Shown: piece after piece, positions 63,601 through 64,000 of the stretch
How positions within the stretch are numbered: position 1 is the stretch's first letter
Layout of the letters: every line of letters starts with the position of its first letter
Assembly: GCA_020851465.1 (NCBI GenBank)
Contig: JADZCR010000008.1
Coordinates: 1 to 64,000 of the forward strand
Length of the DNA: 64,000 nt
From: Phycisphaeraceae bacterium
Lineage (GTDB): Bacteria > Planctomycetota > Phycisphaerae > Phycisphaerales > Phycisphaeraceae
Direction of reading: 5' to 3'
Translations under genes and position numbers: made by a program
The notes under the pieces: generated by a model
The model's database searches: none
What the model was told of the DNA's origin: nothing
Seen by the model: only the letters and a program-made list of their open reading frames with translations

Positions 63601-64000
63601 CCGGTCCGATTCGGCGGCAGCGTCACGGTCTGGTCCTGCGTGTATGCACCGCCCGGAGCCAGCGCGCCGTCGTGGGTGAACTCGCCGAGCAGCACATCGT
63701 CACCGTCGCCCACCGTGTCGTTGGTCGTGATGTAAACGCGGTCCACCCACTGACTCTCAGTGGTGGTGGTCGCGCCCTGGTTTGTCACGGTCCAGCTCAC
63801 AGCCGCCTGCGCCGGATTGCCTACCAGAGGCTGCGCCGGTGCCATGAACGCGGTGACCGCCAGATCCGGCGCGACGCCGATGGCGAAGGTTCCGTTGAAC
63901 GTCGCCGCCATCGAGTTACCAGCCGTGTCGAGCACGTTGGGGCCGATGGTCAGGTTGTAGGTTCCCGATTCGGTCTGGGAAGCGAATGCGAGGCGATAGG
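36618..64000 (-). CDS. Giant modular surface protein, at least 9,126 residues (5' end outside the window)
   Basis: One uninterrupted minus-strand frame runs from the window edge to TAA 36618-36620, so the N-terminus and signal are not seen. It is a chain of extracellular modules listed separately: CARDB repeats, propellers, cadherin/Ig-like units, an RHS-like module, two dockerin pairs, a novel repeat block, SdrD-B units and a planctomycete-type C-terminus. There are almost no cysteines and many Asp/Asn-Gly calcium-binding turns, as expected outside the cell. The C-terminus (SIGSIDKFKVVDD) is neither PEP-CTERM nor LPXTG. Planctomycete giants of this type often begin with a LEPR-XLL leader. 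Likely role: adhesion, surface coat or matrix. No frameshift is visible over 27 kb. Confidence 0.95.
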   Translation of the reverse strand, partial: YRLAFASQTESGTYNLTIGPNVLDTAGNSMAATFNGTFAIGVAPDLAVTAFMAPAQPLVGNPAQAAVSWTVTNQGATTTTESQWVDRVYITTNDTVGDGDDVLLGEFTHDGALAPGGAYTQDQTVTLPPNRTGTFKLYVVTDAADDVSESGSPLNNRSALAPIQVTVPYADLIIETVSAPVNAQSGQNVEIGWRVRNQGVGTTNVTSWNDRIMISANDTLDANDVQVGLINHSGNLAADETYSTTAMVKLPNGVSGNFHVFVITDFNNNVYEYQFDNNNSARTVDPITIAATPEPDLQVSGLNAPISAQPGQTVAVDWTVTNSGTGVAPGPWVDRVYISTTGTLSGATLLATVQRAADLASGASYSAAANVTIPNLGDGNYRIIVVTDSDNAVYEGSKEGNNLRASAGVVAIGHSDLQPQIESPASGTAAQSGSSINVSWRDANVGTANAVGAWVDRVYLSQNTTLDGSDKLLAEVAANGPIASGSNLLRSTNVQIPLEVSGNWYLLVVSDATNTVNEYGAETNNVASSALNVTLAPYADLAVSNVTAPAMSIGDPLKVTVGWTVSNVGTGAGQTSSWNDRIVASGNAIVGDGDDITLATFAHSGAMAVGESYTRSELISLPPAFQGRYHLFVRTDVNDVVFENGSEANNAAEPASFFDVTTIPYSDLQVAAASADATASSGQSFSFTWDVTNNGIATTNVSSWWDSAYLATDAEGANIVTHLGNFNHVGALAVGDTYTRTGQATLPQGISGTYYVVIVTGGPYEFIYNNALNRRVSGPISISLTPPPDLTVTDIVAPTDVLSGSKIDVSWTVTNQGAGDAIGGWSDYIYMQEAGNPNAPKISLGSFGFGNPIQAGKFYQRSEQVTLPTNIQGTFRIGVATNSNNSLYEHGATTNNTTLDDQTITVTLSPRADLQVQGVTAPDTVQAGGTVALNFTVINQGTVAAGGRWTDNVYLSLDSTYSGDDILIGSLQNESALLPGEQYQSTTPSLVIPRRFRGPVFLIVVTDTGNSVDEYPNDNNNTAAVQVNVNPLPPADLVTSNVAAPDQAFDGSVITVKYKVTNLGIGETDQDGWTDTIWLTTDRGRPFPTITLSDGSSVPGDTLLGSFGHSGSLEIGESYEQTVQVRLPSQITGQYFITPWSDSYQVVTEDTLDININPDDPNELDNNNYKARPITILLTPPPDLIVSTVSAMPAAVGGEDFTVNWTVKNQGNATTNAGGWSDQIYLSDKPTINEPGANAQYLGDVAHSGDLGVDQTYSASLTVKLAPNAHGKYVLVKTGSSVWEGPYTDNNTNIGATNVTPLPPADLRVMSVTAPSQNFSGEKATISWTVQNFGPTMWSGTQYWNERVFISPDPVFIPGRATPLGDFTHEVKQPLATGQSYTETREVTLPAGIGGEYYIYVFVDTGAKQTLATGGNEGNYNYFRSNGYEDPANNQGSTLIPVTYREPDLQVTNLVLPAVTPHSGDTIHVSWTTTNLGTRTTRQSGWLDRVYLSRDASLSNDDQTLGTFARSGQLAPGASYDGGLDVLLPDGIFGDFYVLVFTDSNLDGSTPPGSAGVGFEYLVDQTMARVPEFFDEGNNITGASMPILLTTPPDLQVTQVLAPTQATTGQFFDVTYTVTNNGGGDTSPRQSKWQDLVYLSRDQFLDLSADRYLGYIEHTGGLAAGDSYEITQAFRAPKDLTGPFYVFVITDPARYSVRGDVFEGDNESNNARPTAVQMFINQPPPADLQVLAIDVPPSARSGDTITVSWNVTNRGNPVSGTWTDAAYLSSDSTWDINDRPLGRATYTGVLNTDGSYTLSVTATLPPAKPGQYRIIVRPDIYNEVYEGANEANNKTASADPLNVTVDELQLGVPLATTLSTGQDRLFQVSIGLNQTLKVTIDGNGGANELFIRGDDVPTAFRYDASYSGPLAPDQTVVIPGTTAGTYFILVRGHSEPSENTPVVILAEAVPFSIIDVSADRGGDSRYVTARITGAQFQQGAIVKLSRPGIDEREPVNYQVVDSTTIIAIFDLREAPHGLYDIKVINPDGAIAYSPYRYLVERALEADVAVGMGGPRVLAPGSVGTYGVSVKNLANVDAPYVFFQIGTPELGKNEILFNLQYTVLTSNINGAPEDTLPGVPWASIDSKVNTNGNNLAPAYIFDLANGGWAGRTFNIHTYPGLNEILAQDPTNFANLRQRIYDMYPEFVGQLDNGPEDLDKIYPGLTSIYLSVAGNGGPLEGIEDEDIAFVFNITASATALTRDEFIAMQKAEALKLRTRILQDSSSPLALVVLASDPTQWSDAYLAALEQAGLLREPDDAPPIRQNPLVISLMATLATGLLVGPAGDQIVTDGNLVSFFSKIHEWYGDTPGVEGSADIPDPETFNLHTSRPTHTETFKVFVPYGDARVDIPPFAPVIPPDFSSFFNGAGTVGRQATLVGPIGAGNQNFIPGVSGGQAMPFTINFENPANASTAVQEVRVVTQLDSDTDPRSFRLGDVRLGDITLHMPDGRGAFQGDFDFSTSKGFILRVSMGLDPISNVATWLFQAIDPETGELLEDTSKGFLLPNNAEGRGSAFVTYTVSPSDGLATGTEISAQARVLFNNAPPQDTLTVKYLVDGVAPTTTLTSQVLASGTDYLLNWSATDDDSGSGVKAVTVYVATDGGDFMIWKSQTTDTSGVYNGEAGHTYEFLALATDNAGNKELPPVGIAAPDDGGGANLGALPTVPSTTPEDLGPGPEPTGPSTNSLFTQVQDGIPSIPSLTQPADYDVVFAPFSGRAFATGIGQSQAGIGSMAIAVRADGKVLASGGPARNQIFLLNKDGGAAGAPLATLDVPVFDMAFDETGNLWATTGGGALLRLDANTGQILERIGDGITQALAVEPGTGRLYVSSGNGIEVYNPATGKFTHFSNTRVGNLAFDNDGKLWGAVWPYRGDVVRFDSKGRAEVMVELTTAVDSIAFGKAGSSLAGLLFITSNDGPKGGIGSELTMVDLATLNKVAVARGGSRGDIVRTTQDGRVLVSLTDQIDVLNPSLAPRVVDTNPPADAIVALPRGTVQVVFDHDMLVDTASNPDSVINLNNYQLYGDKSGYVTVRSVIYDAATRTAEISFDALQTDEFVLTVASRIQSTEGLELGSAYQTQFRTVSNFAAFVNIEFINPRSERNSDTASYDVRVTNIGDFDLLAPMMLVLSPTRPFTGEPLDASILEEPDVYVIDLTNNLPGGKLAPGESSIIRTITIDNAVAQRLHVSHGIYANEYPNASPIIDSTAVVEATAGQPFAYDVEAHDPDGVGLAYLLYKAPQGMTIDPATGLISWEPTVASPANAPVEVMVFDSRGGYDIQSFTIAVAGVNQAPSITPLPAQINGKEGELLEIVISATDAESDPLIYWADHLPAGASFDPTSHTLSWTPGPNAAGIYQNVTFVASDGLHQSTVTTTLQISPASQAPSLLRPSDRVVREGDQLRIQLQASDAEGETITYSSALLPPGALLDPNTGLFEWDVRYIQAGEFDIPFTASDGVRSTTRTTHITVLNVNGAPVFDQLGTWQVQEGAFLTFRAFAFDPDNPGYVPPTRLPDNSLTDLEGTAPSVTYQVSGLPPGATFDLETSEFKWTPTYDQTGSYNVTFTATDNGDGTGVPLTSTVTVPINVFNTNRAPEIPELNNVSMNRGETLTIDLAATDADGNPITFTAQSSLPFFALPSFATFTDNGDGTSRLVMTPGVGDRGNYTITVRAFDNGDGGGAGAVLVAERSFVLTVNSPNEAPILSFIGSKVAVAGQKISLLLKASDLDQDDLTFEATNLPAGATLTPQATYGTALFEWTPTSADIGSRSMTFTVTDSGNGVPANVASDSETITLVVRAANAAPLLSPVGNRVVSELSTLNIQLAATDPDNDPLAYSVSNLPPGASFDAATGLLTWKPHLFNAGTYPGVVFSVSDGNLTSSDTITITVSNLNQAPTVTPLPLQSGREDSLVQFNVIANDIDGDPLALALTSSLPAGAKFNAATGLFTWKPGYEQAGLYSLTFTATDPQGLVGTTTVKVRIDNVNRAPTLNVSNHAAVLGEPLTFNIPSADADLNTTLSYFAQGLPEGATIDAQTGQVNWTPGPGQAGDYIVVFGVSDGQDSTTQSALIRASVTPQAPTVVIELTPSFPAVPGQKVIIHAAATSLAQIASLTVKVNGLAVALDSFGRAEYIPTTPGQIAVEAIATDVDGMVGQANAVLKVRDPADVLAPVVSFNPLLGLNALTTTSDVLASVSDTNLDSWTLEIARFGQADFAVLAQGTANVADAAIASIDPTLVANGFYTLRLTATDIGGRSSVANVVVEVNTAAKNGQYVLSQTDMAAILDGTSFELDRAYDSLMRDVDHGLGYGWRLVQRDFDIEVSVPDTGREEFGAYNALSIGSRLFLTLPTGQRVGFTFQPVKHTLVGAASYYTPAWVADLSNGWTLESADAKLTLGGEKLYDLQTARSYNPASGRFDGADYTLTGPDGTKYLIDATRGTQEIITADGKHMVFTDGGITAPNGETIGMQRSDDGRLSALIAPDSSRVIYNYDAAGNLIAARNLSTGASNRYGYSLTDPHLLVVGVTPSLTAATSVGAVVTYPAGAGLPLVSPVIADLGSTGQFTPVVTSGEITQGETANYAFSLRDSELASTTQSGTVLIGIGVSARSGSTLNPAVAGLDGLTPLVARELNGVSYALYAVSASGLHSIALTGLNGSSGEFDLKVFVAGDVNLDGNVNGLDGAAQALALGSQAGDANYNPAADTNLDGVVNATDVQIMGANYGFVANRAPVVVDGNTLTHKDLEVRFDASTIATDPEDDTIYYRVVNVQHGSARLAADGKTVIFQPAADYSGTASYQVIADDGFGTSAPATVTVNVSTAALTNLQIVNRNPRIDIGEVQALTVLGDFEDQQDVVLAPSYLNFLSTNVGSAAVGADGRVTGLSDGTGVIVVSSHGIVAATAFQVGETPAADQPLAINGVNVNPAAILLASNGGQQQLRVRLPDGSEVTLGSTGTNYYSSNSAVVSVNADGYVTAVAAGNASITVTHKMAEVVIPVVVQQVLTSPSQVGQQGGIVEGGGAQVIIPEGALASDTLVSITPITQQQVGLPLFEPFEFAGAFELDLGGAVLSKRAQIVLPGSGLAAGTKVVFLRAGTTTDADGQTVNAWYQDEVGVVGADGKIRSDAFSASQGVLHSGKYIVATAASNVSAQVAGRIQLNNPLAATSLGISLETEVNVPDAPVGGGSFSESSTPSLGAAEGGVVQKIKLVINTVLDSISYGFSFIANIFADFTAWLGFGNYNFDIVERTTEGLAQRTSVGVQVDSTVNSFTTSYANAVLPANHPSGKPIISSMSFGFATFGADLKPAVTLDVLRMLWAGAPEGVGSSIDDISVVFKDLGTGRETVVQGNQIIQVNAQQIKIAIPPGVVLGTSTVQVRRHQNVMAPGPSGPPVATPEDVISAPVMIRPESVYVFSALSSNKGVAVIDGNTFDLKARIQLDGGAYTGARSVAITRDGTRGYVAMRSSGKIAVIDAIALQQVDIDPSTPAVDNIALPAGAAPFWVATDGDGSYLYVSDEYTGSVYVIDTRIGSATYHKHIRTINVGTAAKGLRGMAVSKDGQRLFVAAPGDTLFGGQASSGVPGKVYVIDVQSDSSTLWNVVGAVTAGREVYGVAATSDPRTMMVTDRKSDTNGFGVIDANLGITYVGLNLGSNSDYLDANNAEGVVALSDKTFAFTANYNAFLQGVPSHDFAMHPGKEIGGNIGIIMDPFGPNRRLVAVTRMVDTSFPDSIALSPDEKYLYIGYRSAHTIFVYDVDAIKNAIATHADFFLERQPLDELEPSVFVREIVTGGLPSGMATGNVSVRNLTPDLAVQAFTPNPVPMGAASTISYKTQLVAGSKLGAATSWKEALWLTDDGAVDGNGWEYKLGEATFSSVGDHQIEVTMPVLADVAGVNKVTIDMLKTGMKWVLLVDSDDEIFEADKVNNRAVAELKLKLPDLVVQEIIPPVLAFNSKLGNLTYKVKNNGNTKLLPTDDWEEQLWLGTDDNVLAPDDLANGVWHVMVASGAQLVGTNGPLDVGQTQTRTLKPDLTGIELPSGINQESLKWIVLLDREVGQTEEQAKPGKVLEPHDIDNALTYNNKFSVDAGEIDLDPIKVVAIGGQFTYNDALERFEYNGEIQVGFKPNKDTNEAFVPLLKLSGQMWYNRDEVYAKGVFSSLVGGITAPLWNGEWHFNLTQKIVNAFDEVSQDLAGDYTLGGVEFKFAGMKFVKAPGAPVTDAHIEFRGEAKLPDRLGGWTFSVNSENDYLKFSANGFQLVGGIHLDAGKDYKADLGGFKIEAKDIWGKYEPGSTPGSLGTFKLGGQFLLPQWNTTVDVLEQKNQYFRFTVNTSGEVETGFVGQMKIDAVQINTDWSVKKIVLDLNSEVDAWKVTGKAEVHGPNGALFNMKVKITPAAGIELSLDLAPNATPPTFKLFSMDVAPTKFVFRSDRKPGQGEDWDPELEVAGKITLPLNLTGPKAEILGLDGQGEFYFDVPQDKPIKINKDGVEITDGELSVSGKWNMKLFNVMTVKLENLKLKFHISPAARWAEFRGKLTFPNVQNFTFDFSGPDNYIKLTDGGDPEVVGAIKFDGPVNITQDGKWNLKKIEITVDSVNNKYTGKGTLLANGKAILIKVEITVDNFIIDVKTSPGPEFQLMGMDFDITEAKLIADRKPGEGEDWDPQLEIRGSVKLPAALGNLTVDVNTGKGVIINGDGLSVDGGKILLPGNKKMKAVNLIDFTITDASINFDLSTPGQESAEIKGTFKIPSLNNATFNFSGNNYLKLKNSDAGIDVGIKLDFHLDELPIWNDWKLQDIDLAVEKPLGTDLSQATAKGTAKLKTPNQTIGVEFEYADGGIKEISITTDEGDDFTLAGVAVDVRKLTIVPDRNPGVGEDFDPDIKIQGKLTLPDKFGGIVVEIAEPNVVEVNSDGISISGGAITIPDFDITFFGLKIHGEGLKISFSTQPVMKFKIQGLVNLPQVFDLEADFREENGGYIQITEEPGGLPKVDVIGKIKLEDVKIVPGVWELEKAMLEIDTVAGLIKGEAKIKIPPGMSIDAGLGFVDGKLNFVKLEYSPPPPGIAIGTTGAFLQLIGGQVDHISQNGSPPIEFGGHIGVSAGPTVNIPLPSWAGGTFEGVLVGLDVEGKLDKNKIAADGTIKIISGLATGHGHAELNWNQGFLKANGDFTMAGGLVTMTSSFTADSSMNLSMYGDATVHLPSIPLTPLDGQTLGGSKGMLTTNGGNGFVAGWGTATLPIVGDVVLGVQVNFDGSFNIINSQEEIPGLGGASISSASSAGGVGAAVEGLDFGAAAAATRSFNVGADEPSLMISALWENEAPDTILEIEDPLGNIYLSNNLPVSSDVALVDFYSGDTSKTVVFRNPVEGTWTARIVNADALGTVKFKAFVESVAPTVGIVSPSTTVTGPSVQLEYNAVDPDSDASVALYYDTDASGYDGVLIADALGEFDGVSGYNWDTSTMPAGDYYIYAVAKDGNNAPVFSAYSTGKVHVENGPAAQISGTVYEDLAGNGVKDATDPAMAGWTVFLDQNDNNILDSGEISRVTDAQGNYAFSVPSQATYRVVQVAQSGYVQSSPSEAANTVELLLGTDAPNQNFGVFRSATVSGTLFNDLDGDGQLDAGEPGLAGRTVFIDANDDGQLNVGERSMITDGQGIYSFDNLGPGVVSIRELKQDGWTFTPAAVVATTSGATATANLGAFELGSISGRVFTDANADGSFNTGDTAMSGRTVFIDVNGNRTLDAGEVNTLTDVNGNYSFTNLAAGTYSISQVIVGGFTAPAPLGGAYNITIDQSGEDATGNDFANRPPGLLNGSFDIPAGQAGSGWIIRGNAGVQNGLGQLGEGDPLFSGLEQTFVIPQGIKVLRFTIITADLNAESFNPSDAFEAALVDPQTLQPLVPVIDLSNSDALLNLQHNGQFYLGELTSKRSVGGSDLGASAVVTTVDVDLSHLTADTAVTLKFDLLGFGANNSLVQIDNVQLLTDASQPPILAVDLATVSDSGTAGDHVTNITPVTIVGVSDPSTTVLLDADNDGAFDDGVTVTDASGSYHFDNVILVEGTNTIRVQATNDTGPSEASVVITLDTTPPTQPVFDFDPASDTDPDGDHTTSHSVVSFVGQTEPGLIVTLVGTGQTAVADQTGRFVFTDIALPDGDSTWTTQVSDAAGNTSSFTSTFTRVAPNETDAPVITAGLLNDTGSSATDGITRDPSVKGTVSDASPIAAFLAGIDGTPLANFVNVLADLIGGGFNFSASRMAEINGSPLSQGTHTLHLRATDDYGNISPVFDLTFTLDNNVTQPVFDLAPDSDTDPDGDLVTNEAVVTLIGHTDPGERVTLVASGDTTFADQNGTFTFTGILLVPGENSFTAKVTDLAGNELSYTATITRTVVTDTDAPVITAALVADTGVDASDGLTNDARITGTVTDFSAITSFVAGFDGTPVANFTNVLSDLANGVFNFSVARLEEINGGPLADGVHTLHLQATDSAQNTSSVVDLTFTLDRTSPTLIQPIVVNKGNAQRSFIVLEMSFNEALAGTLTLDDLVLLRNGTTNVPLTGALLTIDQATNKATLDLRNVAGLTDGEYELHVLPDNVTDAAGNTLDVDGDNLGDGQTGKFAAVAFFRLLGDANGDRVVNGLDLLLVRKTLNRVVGQTGYNVNGDVNGDGLINSADSTVVGNNLNHTVLQLTPAHLVVEESSDIANDRALTFGSHLVGTGESLDVVLRNDGQKPLTIAALQIIGADAGDFSYSVVGQETTSGFVLYAGESRIVRVSFTAGGTGARAASLRFWHNDTTQASPAAITLAGTGDAPVQGGSFQVNSFGSDSEEITVVTPPSNPEVTGQGTATAEPPFTPPQEPDVVPPVAVGSTETPVVDPVPTVVNGPDLTGRLSKISLPSVIVPGDTGSVSYVVTNSGNLRVRGRMDTAIYASTDDLLDSSDVLITVVDHDINLGSQASMKLNSKITIPTTLAAGSYRLLLVTDSSNQIVEMDESNNVTASASALPVAWKFGNFDGRSNVTLKLRDDQGQDVKFSLGGKGMGQVTGDASLFNLAVSGTDSRTTVKVAGTSSQPAHLGQINLMGPLKSFDGTTASLLGDLTTSNSRIKALTLHSVGTPSLLEKIRSIGSIDKFKVVDD
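36621..38140 (-). other. C-terminal domains: second dockerin pair, HYDIN-like, CARDB, planctomycete module
   Basis: Dockerin loops GDANGDRVVNGLDLLLVRK and GDVNGDGLINSADSTVV lie at 37.97-38.14 kb. An HYDIN/choice-of-anchor-D-like domain (37.60-37.90 kb, LRNDGQKPLTIAALQI) and a Pro-rich linker follow. Then come a terminal CARDB (37.02-37.38 kb) and a Gly/Thr module of about 130 residues (DDQGQDVKFSLGGKGMGQV, LGQINLMGPLKSFDG) of a type I associate with planctomycete surface proteins. Confidence 0.7.
38145..39985 (-). other. Domain block: bacterial Ig-like adhesion units
   Basis: At least four Ig-like units. FDxxPxSDTDPDGDxxT is repeated twice (PASDTDPDGDHTTSHSVV and PDSDTDPDGDLVTNEAVV). DAPVITAxLxxDTG occurs twice with a following HTLHLxATD strand. 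A SbsA-like unit (FNEALAGTLTLDDLVLLRNG) follows. Confidence 0.7.
40050..42085 (-). other. Domain block: PPC-like, three SdrD-B units, DUF642-like
   Basis: A PPC-like domain (41.8-42.08 kb) and an Ig-like unit are followed by three SdrD-B/Cna-B-type units (40.58-41.49 kb). Those carry repeated GxVYxDxxGNGVKDxxDP, DNxILDxGExxxxTDxxGNYxF turns, which bind calcium and rigidify surface stalks. A DUF642/galactose-binding-like domain (LLNGSFDIPAGQAGSGWIIR) ends the block. Confidence 0.7.
42190..45690 (-). other. Novel repeat block: about 215-residue beta-rich units carrying a DRxPGxGEDxDP motif
   Basis: About 1,170 residues with no recognised domain. The motif DRKPGQGEDWDPELEVAG (Asp codon at 44673-44675) recurs as DRKPGEGEDWDPQLEIRG (44010-44012) and DRNPGVGEDFDPDIKIQG (43365-43367), spaced 221 and 215 residues apart. 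A degenerate first unit has PGAPVTDAHIEFRGEAKLP near 45.32 kb. Between motifs each unit has long amphipathic strands, a YIKL or YLKL element and WxLKxIxxxVD. The block is Lys- and Asp-rich and lacks cysteine. Likely an elongated beta-structure. Confidence 0.7.
45700..46545 (-). other. Domain block: two more CARDB units
   Basis: PDLAVQAFTPNPVPMG...WLTDDGAVDG...NNRAVAEL and PDLVVQEIIPP...WLGTDDNVL...NNKFSVD are CARDB-like units with longer loops than those at the N-terminal end. Confidence 0.7.
46640..47725 (-). other. Domain: YVTN-type beta-propeller
   Basis: Blades repeat VAVIDGNTFDLKARI, VAITRDGTRGYVAM, DGSYLYVSDEYTGSVYVID, MAVSKDGQRLFVAAPG and LSPDEKYLYIGYRSAHTIFVYD, the YVTN/SMP-30-like propeller signature of surface-layer proteins. 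Confidence 0.8.
48510..48920 (-). other. Domain: ZU5-like module
   Basis: GGIVEGGGAQVIIPEGAL, SITPITQQQVGLPLF and KIRSDAFSASQGVLHSGKY give the strand order of ZU5-like domains found in extracellular bacterial giants. It follows two Big_2-like units. Confidence 0.5.
49765..49930 (-). other. Domain: dockerin type I pair (first)
   Basis: Two F-hand-like calcium loops, GDVNLDGNVNGLDGAAQAL and DTNLDGVVNATDVQIMGAN, form a complete type I dockerin. It lies internally between the RHS-like module and cadherin-like/Big_2 domains (48.95-49.75 kb). Confidence 0.8.
50340..51130 (-). other. Domain: RHS-like module without YD-repeat array
   Basis: The stretch FELDRAYDSLMRDVDHGLGY and GWRLVQRDFDIEV, then LPTGQRVGFTF, YTLTGPDGTKYLIDATRGTQ and RVIYNYDAAGNLIAARN, is typical of the start of RHS/YD-repeat shells. 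Only two or three YD-like turns are present, so no toxin-enclosing cage can form; it is a borrowed module. Confidence 0.65.
51700..54310 (-). other. Domain block: nine cadherin/Ig-like (He_PIG-type) units
   Basis: Nine units of about 90-110 residues. Each opens with N-x-APxIxPL or a close variant, contains ATDxDGDPLxYxxxxLPxGA and FxWTPxxxxxG, and ends with an FTATDxG-like strand. These are calcium-stabilised adhesion folds. Confidence 0.8.
54640..55800 (-). other. Domain block: beta-propeller followed by SbsA-type Ig-like domain
   Basis: Blade motifs VRADGKVLASGG, DETGNLWATTGGGALLRLD, EPGTGRLYVSSGNG, AFDNDGKLWGAVWPY and TTQDGRVLVSL define an NHL-like propeller. It is followed by a Big_5-like Ig domain (VVDTNPPADAIVALPRGTV, VVFDHDMLVD). 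Confidence 0.7.
56000..58460 (-). other. Domain block: PPC-like, IPT-like and conserved CARDB-associated module
   Basis: From N to C: a pre-peptidase-C-like beta domain (VPLATTLSTGQDRLFQVSI, about 58150-58460), an IPT/TIG-like domain (ARITGAQFQQGAIVKLSRPG), and about 240 residues with no recognised fold (57.6-56.9 kb). Then comes the module with TFKVFVPYGDARVDIPPF, LGDITLHMPDGRGAFQGDF and STGTEI-like strands that often accompanies CARDB giants, ending in an Ig-like unit (LLNWSATDDDSGSGVKAVTV). Confidence 0.6.
58470..63890 (-). other. Domain block: 14 consecutive CARDB units
   Basis: Fourteen units of roughly 115-145 residues. Each starts near DLxVxxVxAP, contains WTVTNxG and a WxDRVYLSxD strand, and ends with a TDxxNxVxExxxxNN calcium-type turn. 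This is the CARDB adhesion fold. The units differ enough to be old duplications. The first unit begins close to the window edge, so more may precede it. Confidence 0.85.

Noticed and set aside
58470-63890. Regularly spaced similar DNA segments that could suggest a CRISPR or satellite array
   Set aside because: The similarity is at protein level with a period of 115-145 codons and strong divergence; it reflects CARDB units.

Overview
The window looks like a chromosomal segment of a planctomycete, most likely of the class Phycisphaerae. The evidence is the mix of families, not a marker gene. There are two prepilin-like proteins of the H-X9-DG type, four proteins with PEP-CTERM tails, XylR-like AraC regulators, a DUF4838 protein, sulfatase and heparinase-type enzymes, a 57-residue lysine-rich protein, and an enormous CARDB/dockerin surface protein. 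I saw no rRNA, tRNA, CRISPR array or phage module.

Layout. 1-5 kb: the tail of an IS5-type transposase, a squalene-cyclase-like toroid protein, two prepilin-like proteins and a GNAT acetyltransferase. 5-12.8 kb: an SDR oxidoreductase, then a rearranged carbohydrate locus. It holds a cytoplasmic sulfatase, an intact heparinase II/III-like gene with an adjoining beta-propeller gene, and four decayed gene pieces, two of them from the same propeller family. 12.9-19.8 kb: three PEP-CTERM proteins interleaved with a GntR/FCD regulator and a XylR-type AraC regulator. 19.8-22.8 kb: an accessory patch with an integron-integrase relic, a DUF3592 protein, a PrxQ-like peroxiredoxin, a helicase relic and a GH18 protein without a signal peptide.

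23-28.6 kb: a tight seven-gene minus-strand operon for small-molecule redox chemistry. It encodes a Tat cupin, a Tat aldo/keto reductase, a cytoplasmic aldo/keto reductase, a RibD-like reductase, a secreted double carboxymuconolactone decarboxylase, a 4-OT tautomerase and a zinc alcohol dehydrogenase. 29-36 kb: an AraC regulator, another LamG-like/PEP-CTERM protein, a ClC channel with two CBS domains, a secreted DUF4838 protein and the small basic protein.

36.6 kb to the right edge is one minus-strand reading frame of at least 9,126 codons, open at the window edge, so its N-terminus is missing. From N to C it carries 14 CARDB units, a PPC/IPT-like stretch, a conserved CARDB-protein module, a beta-propeller, nine cadherin/Ig-like units, an RHS-like module, a dockerin pair, a ZU5-like module, a YVTN propeller and two more CARDB units. 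Then come a roughly 1,170-residue block built of about 215-residue repeats that I do not recognise, three SdrD-B units, Ig-like units, a second dockerin pair, an HYDIN-like domain, a last CARDB and a planctomycete-type C-terminal module. A clean intrinsic terminator follows. The repeat block, and the rearranged propeller genes around the heparinase, are the parts most worth a closer look.
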